From: Azomonas macrocytogenes
GTDB lineage: Bacteria; Pseudomonadota; Gammaproteobacteria; Pseudomonadales; Pseudomonadaceae
Length of the DNA: 52,678 nt
Direction of reading: 5' to 3'
Assembly: GCF_014191985.1 (NCBI RefSeq)
Contig: NZ_JACHXI010000023.1
Location: forward strand, 1 to 52,678
Under the pieces are notes generated by a model. It was not told where the DNA came from and ran no database searches. It saw only the letters and a program-made list of their open reading frames with translations. How positions within the stretch are numbered: the stretch's first letter is position 1; each line of letters opens with the position of its first letter. Shown piece after piece: positions 44,866 to 52,678 of this stretch. The position numbers were made by a program, and so were the translations under genes.

Positions 44866-47800
44866 CAGGCGCTCTCCTTCTTGCGGTTGTTCCGGTAATA
44901 GACGATGGCGTAGACACAGGGAACGAAAAGCAGGGTGGAAATGGTCGCCACTGTCAGGCCGCCGATGACGGCCCGGCCGAGCGGTGCGTTCTGGGAGTTG
45001 CTCATGGACATGGGCACCATGCCGATAATCATGGCAGCTGCGGTCATGACGACCGGGCGAATCCGGCCATAACCGGCTTCGATGGCGGCGCGAATGGCAT
45101 CGCCATGCACTTCCAGCCGTTCACGAGCGAAGGACACGACCAGGATCGAGTTCGCCGTCGCTGTACCCATGCACATGATCGCCCCCGTCAGGGCCGGGAT
45201 GGAGAGGTTGGTTCCGGTGAGGAACAGCCCCCAGGCGATGCCCGCCAGTGCGCCCGGCAGGGCGGTGATGATGATGAACGGATCGAGCCAGGACTGGAAA
45301 TTCACTACGATCAGCAGGTAGATGAGAGCGACCGAGATCGCCAGGCCAGCCACTAGCTGGCTGTAAGAGCTTTCCATGGTTTCGGCTTGACCGCGGATAT
45401 CGACTGCCGCACCTCGTGGCAATTCCTCTTCCATGGAGGCGATGACTTTCTCCACATCCGCCGTTACGCCACCCAGGTCACGTCCTTCGTTGGAGACATA
45501 GATGTCGAAGAGCGGAATCAGGTTGTAGTGCGAAACTTGGCCAGGTGTGCCTTTCGGCATGAGGGTGCTCATGCTGCCGAGAAATTGCGTCGGCTTGCCG
45601 TCCGGGTTGCCATCGCCGTTGCCGAGCGGCGTGGTCATCAGGTCGTTGACGCTGGTGAGTTGCTCCTGTGGGGTATAGATGTTGATGGGATAGGACAGGC
45701 CGTTTTCCGGGTTGAGCCAGTAGCTCTGATGCACCTGCTGACTGCCGGACAGGGTGATCAACTCGTTGTTGGCCAGATCCTCTTCCGTCGTGCCGCTGCT
45801 CAGGCCCAGGGTGCGGTTGCCGTTGACCATGATTGTCGGCGTGCGCATCGTTTGCTGGATATTGACGTCAGCGGCGCCAGTGATTTTCTTCAGCTTGTCT
45901 TCGAGCTTTAGGGCGAACTCGTAGTTTTCCTGGGCGTTGAGGCCGGAAACCTGCACATCGATAGGTGCTGGAGAGCCGAAGTTGAGGATCTTGGCGGTGA
46001 GATCGGCCGGTTGGAAGGTGAAGACGGTACCGGGGAATTTCTTCGCCAGTCCTTCGCGCAGAATGGCTCGATAATCCCACACGGGCGAGGTTTCGTTCTT
46101 CAGCGAGATCGTCAGGTCACAATCCTGCGTACCGATGGTTGGGGTCGGGATGAACGCCAGGTTGTGCGGACCGACCGGCAGGCCACAGTTGTTGACGATT
46201 CCCTCGACCTGGCCTGGCAGCAGTCTTTCTATTTCCCGGTTGACCAGGGTCGCGATACGACCGGTGACCTCGATACGCGTACCGAGCGGCGCCCGCATGT
46301 GCATCTGTAGGGTGCCGGACTTGATTTCCGGGAAAAAGTCACGACCACTGAAGTAGAACAGGCTGGTGGATGCTAGGGCCAGGATGAGGAAGGTGAAGAC
46401 GAATCCGGCACGGTGTGCGACTGCTTTCTCCAGCAGATCACGGTAGCCTTCGCGGAAGTTCGAGAACCCTCTCTCGAAGCCCTTCTGGAAGCGGCTTAGG
46501 AAACCAGGCTTACTGGGCTCCGTATGCTCCGCTGTGCCGTGGCCAGCGCCGGCTGGCAGCATTTTGTTCGCATACTCGGTGCGCTTGGCTTCGAGTTGCA
46601 ATTGCCGGTGGTGCTCCTCGTTGAACTCCGCTTCTTCCGCCGCATCCAGTACTGCTGCTTCATGCGGATGCGCCGGTGCATGTGGATGTTCAGTGGCGGC
46701 ATGGTGGGCATGGCCGGCAAGAAGGTACTTCGCCATAGTCGGAACCAGGGTCCGCGACAGGATGAACGAGGCGAGCATGGCGAAGATGATGGCTTCGGCC
46801 ATTGGCATGAACAGCCAGCCGGAGACACCTTCCAGGGTGAACAGCGGGAACCAGACGATACAAATACAGAGCGTCGCCACGAGGGTCGGGATGACGATCT
46901 GGTTGGCGGCATCGATGATCGCCGTTTCGATATCCTTGCCCATTTCCAGGTGGGTATCGACGTTCTCGATCATGACGGTTGCGTCATCGACAAGGATGCC
47001 GACGGCCAGTGCCAATCCTCCCAGGGTCATGACGTTGATGGTCTGGCCCGCCCAGCCGAGCCCGATGATGGAGCAGAGAATGGCCAGCGGAATCGAGGTA
47101 GCGATGATGACTGTGGCGCGCCATGAACCAAGAAAGAGCAGCACCACGATACCTGTCAGCGCGGCAGCGGTGACCATCTCATGGACCACATCCTTGATCG
47201 AATCTTTCACGAAAGTCGACGCATCGTTCATGAGACTGACATGAACATCCGGCGGCAGAATCTTCTGCAATTTCGGCATCAGATCCTTGACACCCTGCAC
47301 CACATCCAGCGTTGAGGCTTCGCCGCTCTTCATAATGACGACCAGCACGGCCTGCTTGCCCTTGACCAGTACCGAGTTGGTTTGTGGCGGCCCGGAGAGG
47401 GACACATCGGCGATATCGCGCAAATGAATGTAGGCGTTACCAGCCTTCTTGATTGGCAGGTCTTCGAAATGGTCGATAGCCAACGGAATCGCGTTTGTCT
47501 GCACCATCCAGTCCTGTCGGCCAATTTTCTGGTCGCCGGCTGGCAGCACGATGCTCTGCTTCTCCAGGGCTTTCTCGACATCCACGCCCGACAGGTGATG
47601 TGCCAACAACTGCTGTTGGTTGAGGTTGACCAGCAGGAAAGGCGGCTTGCCACCATAGGGGTGTGGAATGATGGCCCCCGGAACCGTCACGACAAAGGGC
47701 CGAATCCGGGCGAAGGCAAGGTTGTAGAGATCTGCCGGGGTACGTGAGTCGGAGGTCACCTGCATGGTCAGCACCGGCACTGACGATGCCTCGAGACGCA

Positions 47801-48191
47801 TGATCATCGGTGGCGAGATGCCGGGTGGCAATTGCGGGATGACCGTTTGTGAAATCGAGGCAACATCTGCTTCGGCCGGGCCCAGATCGGTGCCTGGATG
47901 GAAGTAGATATTGGTGATCGAACTCCCGTAATAGGAAATGCTTTCGATATGTTCGATGCCTTCCACCGTGGAAGTGACGGCCTGCTCATAGTAGCGAACG
48001 ATGCGTCCGCCAACGTCTTCCGGCATCAGACCGGAATAGGTCCAGACGACGGAAATAACGGGGATTTTGATATTGGGGAATACATCTGTCGGGGTATGGA
48101 AAACCGACCTGATCCCGAACATCAGAATAAGCAGGGAAAGGACAACGAACGTATAGGGCCTTCGCAGAGCGGTAATGACAATCGCATTCAT
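44865..48191 (-). CDS. RND efflux pump inner membrane protein with histidine-rich loop
   Basis: The 1108-residue protein starts MNAIVITALRRPYTFVVLSLLI and has the RND layout: two sets of six membrane helices with large periplasmic loops. The proton-relay pair is in GILVDDATVMIENVD (D402, D403). The second half ends SILVVSFARERLEVHGDAIRAAIEAGYGR and VPMSMSNSQNAPLGRAVIGG. Between helices 6 and 7, residues 493-528 form a cytoplasmic loop with about eleven His, in HAHHAATEHPHAPAHPH and EEHHRQ, a likely metal-binding stretch. ATG 48191 is preferred because the protein then begins like other RND pumps; 56 further codons upstream look non-coding. The substrate is unknown; the family includes drug and solvent pumps. 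Confidence 0.92.
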   Translation of the reverse strand: MNAIVITALRRPYTFVVLSLLILMFGIRSVFHTPTDVFPNIKIPVISVVWTYSGLMPEDVGGRIVRYYEQAVTSTVEGIEHIESISYYGSSITNIYFHPGTDLGPAEADVASISQTVIPQLPPGISPPMIMRLEASSVPVLTMQVTSDSRTPADLYNLAFARIRPFVVTVPGAIIPHPYGGKPPFLLVNLNQQQLLAHHLSGVDVEKALEKQSIVLPAGDQKIGRQDWMVQTNAIPLAIDHFEDLPIKKAGNAYIHLRDIADVSLSGPPQTNSVLVKGKQAVLVVIMKSGEASTLDVVQGVKDLMPKLQKILPPDVHVSLMNDASTFVKDSIKDVVHEMVTAAALTGIVVLLFLGSWRATVIIATSIPLAILCSIIGLGWAGQTINVMTLGGLALAVGILVDDATVMIENVDTHLEMGKDIETAIIDAANQIVIPTLVATLCICIVWFPLFTLEGVSGWLFMPMAEAIIFAMLASFILSRTLVPTMAKYLLAGHAHHAATEHPHAPAHPHEAAVLDAAEEAEFNEEHHRQLQLEAKRTEYANKMLPAGAGHGTAEHTEPSKPGFLSRFQKGFERGFSNFREGYRDLLEKAVAHRAGFVFTFLILALASTSLFYFSGRDFFPEIKSGTLQMHMRAPLGTRIEVTGRIATLVNREIERLLPGQVEGIVNNCGLPVGPHNLAFIPTPTIGTQDCDLTISLKNETSPVWDYRAILREGLAKKFPGTVFTFQPADLTAKILNFGSPAPIDVQVSGLNAQENYEFALKLEDKLKKITGAADVNIQQTMRTPTIMVNGNRTLGLSSGTTEEDLANNELITLSGSQQVHQSYWLNPENGLSYPINIYTPQEQLTSVNDLMTTPLGNGDGNPDGKPTQFLGSMSTLMPKGTPGQVSHYNLIPLFDIYVSNEGRDLGGVTADVEKVIASMEEELPRGAAVDIRGQAETMESSYSQLVAGLAISVALIYLLIVVNFQSWLDPFIIITALPGALAGIAWGLFLTGTNLSIPALTGAIMCMGTATANSILVVSFARERLEVHGDAIRAAIEAGYGRIRPVVMTAAAMIIGMVPMSMSNSQNAPLGRAVIGGLTVATISTLLFVPCVYAIVYYRNNRKKESA

Positions 48192-48683
48192 ATAGACAGG
48201 CGTCCCAATTTTAAGAGGGGATTTATGAAGGCTTGTGTATCGGTTCGGCGCAATGCCATTCCGGCAAGCGATCTTGATCCTTGAAACACGCATGGCCCAT
48301 GAGGCGGGCAGTACATTTGCGTAGGAGGAATTATAAAATGTTGATACTCGACGTAACAATTAGAAATATTTTTAAATCGGAACTTTTTAAGAATTAAAGT
48401 TGACAAAAATATATTTTTTCACGGCATTTTCACATTTGCTTTATGCATATATCACGATGCATGTGCAGTAACCGCTCAAGGACGCGGATTTTGTGCTTGT
48501 TGTTTTGCTTGGGTAGAGCGTGGAAAGGCCGGCTCGCAGTGCAAGCGGTTCAGAGGAAAGGGGGCGGAACAGGAGTTAAGTTGTTACTAAAGGCTACATT
48601 GCAATAGGCTATTTATAACATCATAAATACAAATCGTAACTTTACGAACATTAATCCAATTCATGCACTATCAATATATAGAA
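48192..48683. other. AT-rich upstream region of the efflux operon
   Basis: Bases 48330-48450 are AT-rich and should contain the promoter of the minus-strand efflux operon. A plus-strand TTGACA occurs near 48399, but no plus-strand gene follows. Bases 48460-48660 show no gene or repeat that I recognise. Confidence 0.4.
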
Positions 48684-48707
48684 AGGCCACGCCAAAAGGC
48701 GTGGCCT
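48684..48707 (-). terminator. Terminator hairpin after the DUF4432 gene
   Basis: AGGCCACGCC (48684-48693) and GGCGTGGCCT (48698-48707) form a perfect 10-base stem with an AAAA loop (TTTT on the minus strand). Read on the minus strand it is followed by TTCTATATAT. It lies about 40 bases after the stop at 48749. Confidence 0.7.
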
Positions 48708-48748
48708 CACCGTGTAACGAACACAATTTCCCGGAAAAGCTGCAACGG

Positions 48749-49966
48749 TCAGTTTTTGTCCAATTTAACCAGTGGCGCTTCCTTCACTTCGATCCCGCGC
48801 CCCGCCTGGATTTCGTCAATCTTTTTCAGGGCTGCTTCGATATTTTCTTTTTTCGGCAGCAATGAAAAACCGACCTGGAAGTTTCGCTGCTCTTTGGGGC
48901 CAATGGTTGGAACCAGATTCAACGGGCGTTGCAGGCTACGGTTATAAGAGAAGCTGGTACCTGGCTCGAGACCGGTAACATAGCCTTGGCCTTTGGTATC
49001 GGTATTTTTCCAGAGGCTGAACACCGGCAATTGGTTGGTATTGAAATCCACTGCAATACCCAGGTCCCCGGCAGCGTTGTGCAACACAGCCAGCGTATTG
49101 CCTTGGTCATCCCCATAGGGAACCAGGTTATAGACGGTTTCGTCGTAACCTTCAGTGGGGCCACGATAATCCTGCCAGCTGGAAAGCTCGGCACGGGCTT
49201 TTTCATTGAAGGGCGAGACCTGCTTGAGCGGGGCAACGAAACGGCTGCCTTGTCCCAGCAACGGTGGGCCGAAATTATTGTGGTAAAGCACCTGATATTC
49301 CTGCGAATAATCACCCTCGTTGGTCAGGGTATCATTCAGGGTAAAGCGTAACGAGCCTGGGTCAGTGGCCAGTTCAGTGGTGATGGCGAAGTCGACCTTC
49401 TTGAATGCCTTTTCCTTCAACTCACCTTTGAGGCGAATGGTATAAGGCGGCTTTTCGTCGATGCTCAGAGTGACTTTCGAGGCTGGAATATTCGAGGCAC
49501 GGCCGTGTAGGGTCAGTAGCTCTCCGTTGTCCAGGCCGGGATGGCCAATCCATTCGTAGCCACAACGAGTGACCAGCTCGTTGAAGCCTTCCAACCAGCC
49601 AAGGCCGTTGCGACTATTGAGTTCGATGAAGGCCGGATTGACTACCTCGTCGACAGGCGAATCCCAGCCCAGCTTCACGTCTCCTGCAACGGCGCGCAAC
49701 ACGTTCATGCCACGTGTTGGCACCACTGTGATACGCATGGAGCCATTGTCGATATCGATCAGGCTGACACCTTCCTGACGTCCGCCATGCAGTGTTCGCA
49801 CTGTGATCGAAAACGGTTTGTCGGTTTCGATGCCGAGTTGCTTGCTGTCGATACTCCAGTTTTGTGCCGGCTTGTCAGTATCGATCAGCACCTGCTCCAG
49901 GGCCAGTGCGGGTGTGACGCCCGCCAATGCACCTAGGCCGATAAGGCCGGAGGAAAGCTTGTTCAT
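48749..49966 (-). CDS. Secreted DUF4432 / aldose 1-epimerase-like (galactose mutarotase fold) protein
   Basis: The 405-residue protein has a signal peptide (MNKLSSGLIGLGALAGVTPALA). Its beta-sandwich domain has the DUF4432 pattern: SITVRTLHGGRQEGVSLIDIDNG, ITVVPTRGMNVLRA, LGWLEGFNELVTRCGYEWIGHPG, TLHGRASNIPA, EYQVLYHNNFG and VTGLEPGTSFSYNRS. The fold is that of sugar mutarotases (aldose 1-epimerases). Periplasmic members with sugar transport and kinase genes probably interconvert sugar anomers or bind sugar before uptake. It lies downstream of the PfkB kinase and MFS transporter genes on the same strand, with a MITE-like repeat in between. Confidence 0.83.
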   Translation of the reverse strand: MNKLSSGLIGLGALAGVTPALALEQVLIDTDKPAQNWSIDSKQLGIETDKPFSITVRTLHGGRQEGVSLIDIDNGSMRITVVPTRGMNVLRAVAGDVKLGWDSPVDEVVNPAFIELNSRNGLGWLEGFNELVTRCGYEWIGHPGLDNGELLTLHGRASNIPASKVTLSIDEKPPYTIRLKGELKEKAFKKVDFAITTELATDPGSLRFTLNDTLTNEGDYSQEYQVLYHNNFGPPLLGQGSRFVAPLKQVSPFNEKARAELSSWQDYRGPTEGYDETVYNLVPYGDDQGNTLAVLHNAAGDLGIAVDFNTNQLPVFSLWKNTDTKGQGYVTGLEPGTSFSYNRSLQRPLNLVPTIGPKEQRNFQVGFSLLPKKENIEAALKKIDEIQAGRGIEVKEAPLVKLDKN

Positions 49967-50051
49967 GAGAAGTCCTTGTTGTTATCGAGGTTATGTCCAG
50001 GCTGGAAAACCGGGGTTTATCCAGCCTCTATCCTATCCACCACGTGTTCCA

Positions 50052-50180
50052 GAACCTATTCACGATCTGCTGTGTGTCGGCCAAACGGCGTTGAAACCGA
50101 CCTGGATCGCCAGCCCGATCCGCTTCTTCAGCCGTTTTTGCCACCGTTTAGCCCTGGCTCGCGAGATCGTGAACAGGCTC
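50052..50180. repeat. MITE-like repeat with terminal inverted repeats
   Basis: The ends GAACCTATTCACGATCT (50052-50068) and AGATCGTGAACAGGCTC (50164-50180) are inverted repeats matching at 15 of 17 positions, enclosing 95 bases with no transposase. A diverged copy is at 16304-16463 and a solo end at 12041-12068. The right end stops at the base just before the TGA of the kinase gene (50181-50183 complement), so the element lies exactly at the gene's 3' edge. Confidence 0.7.
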
Positions 50181-51155
50181 TCAGAGCGCAGCTGCCTGTA
50201 GTTCATTGCCTGCGCGGGGCAGTTCATGACGACGAGGTAGGTCCGGTCCGTGACGCTGGCAGGTCAGGGCCGCAGCCTGCGTGGCAAAGTCAATCATTGC
50301 TTCAATGTGCGCACGTTGCAGCGTGGCAAGAGTGGCCGGTGTATCGAAGCCGTTTTCAAGCAGATAGGTAATCAGCGCTGCCTGGAAGGTATCGCCGGCA
50401 CCCACGGTGTCTATCGTATTGATCTGGCATGCCGGGCTGGTCCAGTTACCATGATTGCGGGTGAAAACACTTGAGCCATTCTCACCATGGGTCAAGCAGA
50501 CCAGCTGGCATTGGTTGGCAAGCAATGTAGCGGCTATTACCTGTGGGTCCTGTCCAGGATAGAGCAGCTCCAGATCCTCTTCGCTGACCTTGATGATATG
50601 GGCATGCTGGGCGAATGCCGTGATCCGCTCTCTCCAGACATCGAGATCGGGCTCAACATTCAGGCGGACATTCGGATCAAGTGTGATCAGACGATCCTGG
50701 GACGATTTGTGGACCAGTTCATACAGGGTTCCTGCTGTCGGCGCCACGACCAGAGAATATGAACCTACGTGGATTCCCCGGATTTCCTTGCCGATTTCAG
50801 GTACATGAGACGGTAGCAACTGACGATCCGCCCCTGAATGTCCGTAGAAGCTGTAGTGCGGGACGCCTCGCTTATCGACAGCTACCAGGCTCAAGGTTGT
50901 ACTGGTTGCTTCAGGCTGGGCCAGATAGTGGGTCGATACGCCTTCGTTTTCCAGCACTTGCCGCAGTTGCTGGCCAAGAAAATCGTTCGACACACCCGTC
51001 AGCAACGCAGAGCCTACACCCAACCGGCTCAAGCCAACGGCCACATTGAACGGAGAACCGCCAGCAATGGCGGTAAAGCCGACCTTACCGGGAAATTCAC
51101 TATGCGCAGGATCGACGAACAGATCGAACAGAGCTTCGCCACATACTAAAAACAT
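50181..51155 (-). CDS. PfkB-family sugar kinase (fructokinase-like)
   Basis: The 324-residue kinase has the ribokinase-family signatures: the N-terminal AIAGGSPFNVAVGLSRLG (about residues 30-47) with sugar-binding Gly-Gly, and the C-terminal DTVGAGDTFQAALITYLLENG with the catalytic Asp in GAGD (about residue 253). It also has LDPNVRLNVEPD and THGENGSSVF. It phosphorylates a sugar, most likely a ketose such as fructose, at the expense of ATP. It is 27 bases from the MFS transporter gene and follows it on the same strand. The Pgi-type gene is upstream, which fits conversion of fructose 6-phosphate to glucose 6-phosphate. Confidence 0.88.
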   Translation of the reverse strand: MFLVCGEALFDLFVDPAHSEFPGKVGFTAIAGGSPFNVAVGLSRLGVGSALLTGVSNDFLGQQLRQVLENEGVSTHYLAQPEATSTTLSLVAVDKRGVPHYSFYGHSGADRQLLPSHVPEIGKEIRGIHVGSYSLVVAPTAGTLYELVHKSSQDRLITLDPNVRLNVEPDLDVWRERITAFAQHAHIIKVSEEDLELLYPGQDPQVIAATLLANQCQLVCLTHGENGSSVFTRNHGNWTSPACQINTIDTVGAGDTFQAALITYLLENGFDTPATLATLQRAHIEAMIDFATQAAALTCQRHGPDLPRRHELPRAGNELQAAAL

Positions 51156-51182
51156 TGCATATCTCCTTGTCGCATTACCGGC

Positions 51183-52454
51183 CTAGCAGGCGGCAGAACT
51201 GGAAACGGAAGACCCTATCGATTTTTGCGAAAGGGCATACAAAGCTACTACCACGTAGCATAGGAACGGGACGATAAATGATGTCGCAATACTGAATTCA
51301 TCAGCCAGGGCTCCCATGACCAGCGGCAGGATAGCTGCACCAACCAGCGTCATTACCAGGATGGACCCACCCTTATTGGTCTTCTCACCCAGTCCGGCTA
51401 CACCCATGCCAAAGATGGTCGGATACATGATAGACATAAAGAAATACATGGCGATCACTGCCAGTACGGAAACCTTTTCGACAGCCATCATGGCGACGAC
51501 GCAGAGAAAGGCACAGGCGAGACCATTACCAAGCAGCAAATGGCGAGCCGGAATACGGCGCATCAACCAAGTACCGAAGAACCGGCCGATCATGTAGCCG
51601 ACCATGGCGATCGACAATAGGAACGAGCAATATTGCGCCGATATTCCTTGCCAGTGTTCCAGGCAGAAATTGATAAAGAAGGCTCCTACACCCGCATAAG
51701 CGCCAATATTGCAAAACTGGGCGAGCAGGGCAAAAGTGAAGTTCTTCCTGGCCCACAGCGAAGAATTTTCTTTATCTGTAGTCTTGTTTTGTTCTGTGTT
51801 AGCGATTTCGGGTAATGAGATACGAGTGAAGACCAGCATCAACAGCAGGACCAGCACTGCCAGCGCGGCATAGATTACCGAAGTCGGTGCGATGATTTCG
51901 GTTCCAATGCGCAGCGGTGGTGCATAGAGTACTGCGCCGCCCAGCAGTGGTCCGAGAAAGACGCCGAAGCCGTTGAAGGATTGGGCGAAGTTCAGGCGTT
52001 GCACGGTAGTTTCGGGATTGCCCAGCGCTGCTGCATAAAGATTGGCGGAAACTTCGAGGCAAGCCAAACCACAGGCAAGCACAAAAAGCGCGCCCAGAAA
52101 TAGTTCGAAGGTTGCCGACCAGGAGGCTGGCAGAAATAGCAGCGAGCCCAGTGAGAACAGCGCCAAACCAAGCAGAATGCCTGCTTTGTGGCCGTAGCGT
52201 TGCATGAACGCCCCGACTGGCAGAGCCATGACGAAGTAGGCTCCGAAATACGCTGTCTGTACCAATCCGGATTTGGCTCTAGAAATGTTCAGGGTTTCCT
52301 GGAAGTGGTGATTCAGCACATCCAGCAAACCGTGGGAAAATCCCCACATGAAGAACAGGGCTGTCACCAGGGCAAAAGCGAGTTTCCTCGAAACAGGGTT
52401 GCTTGTGCCGGTAATGATCTTCGATCGCTCTTGCAGAGTTAGTTCGACGCTCAT
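51183..52454 (-). CDS. MFS sugar transporter (FucP/glucose-galactose type)
   Basis: The 423-residue membrane protein has about twelve helices and the FucP-family motifs: ALFFMWGFSHGLLDVLNHHFQE (about residues 32-53), KSGLVQTAYFGAYFVMALPVG, LACGLACLEVSANLYAAALG and NFAQSFNGFGVFLGPLLGG. It imports a hexose with protons. ATG 52454 is chosen over 52463 and the longer frame because GAGGA lies 9 bases before it. It forms a unit with the kinase downstream. The intergenic region before it (52455-52581), between it and pgi, contains no further gene. Confidence 0.88.
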   Translation of the reverse strand: MSVELTLQERSKIITGTSNPVSRKLAFALVTALFFMWGFSHGLLDVLNHHFQETLNISRAKSGLVQTAYFGAYFVMALPVGAFMQRYGHKAGILLGLALFSLGSLLFLPASWSATFELFLGALFVLACGLACLEVSANLYAAALGNPETTVQRLNFAQSFNGFGVFLGPLLGGAVLYAPPLRIGTEIIAPTSVIYAALAVLVLLLMLVFTRISLPEIANTEQNKTTDKENSSLWARKNFTFALLAQFCNIGAYAGVGAFFINFCLEHWQGISAQYCSFLLSIAMVGYMIGRFFGTWLMRRIPARHLLLGNGLACAFLCVVAMMAVEKVSVLAVIAMYFFMSIMYPTIFGMGVAGLGEKTNKGGSILVMTLVGAAILPLVMGALADEFSIATSFIVPFLCYVVVALYALSQKSIGSSVSSSAAC

Positions 52455-52581
52455 CGTAACCATTCCTCTTGGAGTTGTTGTCTGGGTACAACGGCCATGC
52501 TCCGATCCGAAAACTGGAACACGACGCAATCGGTGGACGGGCTTTTTATGCCCGCCGCTTATTACCTGGATTAATGGAGGC

Positions 52582-52678
52582 TCAGCCGCGGTGCCGACCA
52601 CGGAAATGATCGATCAGCCCCTGGGTCGAGGAATCCTCGGCCGGCTCTGCCTCGTAGCTGGTCAGGCGGTTGTAGACG
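52582..52678 (-). CDS. pgi: Glucose-6-phosphate isomerase C-terminus (partial)
   Basis: The last 31 codons before the TGA encode [20 protein letters not shown] then [11 protein letters not shown]. This is close to the end of Pseudomonas Pgi and has the DSST-x-G-L-I motif of the family. The gene runs off the window edge, so most of it is not seen. It interconverts glucose 6-phosphate and fructose 6-phosphate in the cytoplasm, which suits its neighbours, a sugar transporter and a sugar kinase. Confidence 0.82.
   Translation of the reverse strand, partial: VYNRLTSYEAEPAEDSSTQGLIDHFRGRHRG

Noticed and set aside
48399-48430. Plus-strand sigma-70-like promoter (TTGACA followed by AT-rich DNA)
   Set aside because: No plus-strand gene follows it; the match is expected by chance in AT-rich sequence.

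Overview
The window looks like a chromosomal segment of a Pseudomonas-type gammaproteobacterium. The basis is moderately high GC, typical Pseudomonas families (SfnR/SfnB, OprD-type porin, DUF2790, PpnN, a glucose-6-phosphate isomerase C-terminus) and GG-N10-GC sigma-54 promoters. Most of the first 38 kb is about getting and handling sulfur. The last 14 kb is ordinary chromosome: a nucleotide nucleosidase, an antiporter, an RND efflux operon and a hexose gene group.

Region 1 (1-3330): the end of an IS5-type element abuts the 3' remnant of a serine O-acetyltransferase. A family 2 encapsulin shell gene follows, then an overlapping cysteine desulfurase gene with a ~205-residue disordered N-terminal extension. 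This is the sulfur-linked encapsulin system with its acetyltransferase broken. Region 2 (3427-6896): a tightly overlapping DeoR regulator / Gfo-Idh-MocA oxidoreductase / UPF0303 operon, then a ketopantoate-reductase-like gene. Region 3 (6985-11985): two divergent sulfonate-type uptake units; the plus-strand one is a full SsuABC/TauABC-type transporter with an extra membrane-anchored binding protein. Region 4 (12103-13842): a Tat-exported short-chain dehydrogenase and a 5'-truncated RES-domain toxin relic.

Region 5 (13961-20264): a sigma-54 activator without a sensor domain (SfnR type) follows an SfnB-like flavoprotein gene on the minus strand. Divergent from it run SsuD, a metal-site-altered amidohydrolase and a Cys/Met-metabolism PLP enzyme. 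Region 6 (20451-32925): an OprD-type porin, then a long plus-strand operon: a DszA/DmoA-type monooxygenase, an ANL-ligase-derived protein with no catalytic core, a complete branched-chain-amino-acid-type ABC transporter with two tandem binding proteins, an SfnB-like flavoprotein and a small protein resembling part of that flavoprotein. Region 7 (33166-38384): a DszC-like and a second DszA/DmoA-like monooxygenase on the minus strand, a DUF2790 protein, an amidohydrolase relic and an orphan SsuA-like binding protein.

The sulfur genes appear tied together by one circuit. Five good GG-N10-GC sigma-54 promoters (8340, 16887, 21949, 31246 and, on minus, 35952) and one weaker one (20373) precede the sulfur units. 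A recurring dyad, TGTTK-N6-CAACA, lies upstream of most of them, often repeated at 26-32 bp. At 21848-21964 a dyad, an IHF consensus match and a sigma-54 promoter are laid out as in classic enhancer-dependent promoters. I infer that the dyad is the binding site of the SfnR-type activator encoded at 13961-15064. Expected flow: the porin and ABC systems import organosulfur compounds, the FMNH2-dependent monooxygenases release sulfite, and cysteine-metabolism enzymes store or redistribute sulfur. No flavin reductase gene is seen in the window.

Region 8 (38585-52678): ppnN, a Na+/H+ antiporter, an RND tripartite efflux operon whose pump carries a histidine-rich loop, and a minus-strand group of pgi, a sugar MFS transporter, a PfkB sugar kinase and a periplasmic DUF4432 mutarotase-like protein. 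A small MITE-like repeat occurs at 50052-50180 and 16304-16463, with a solo end at 12041-12068.
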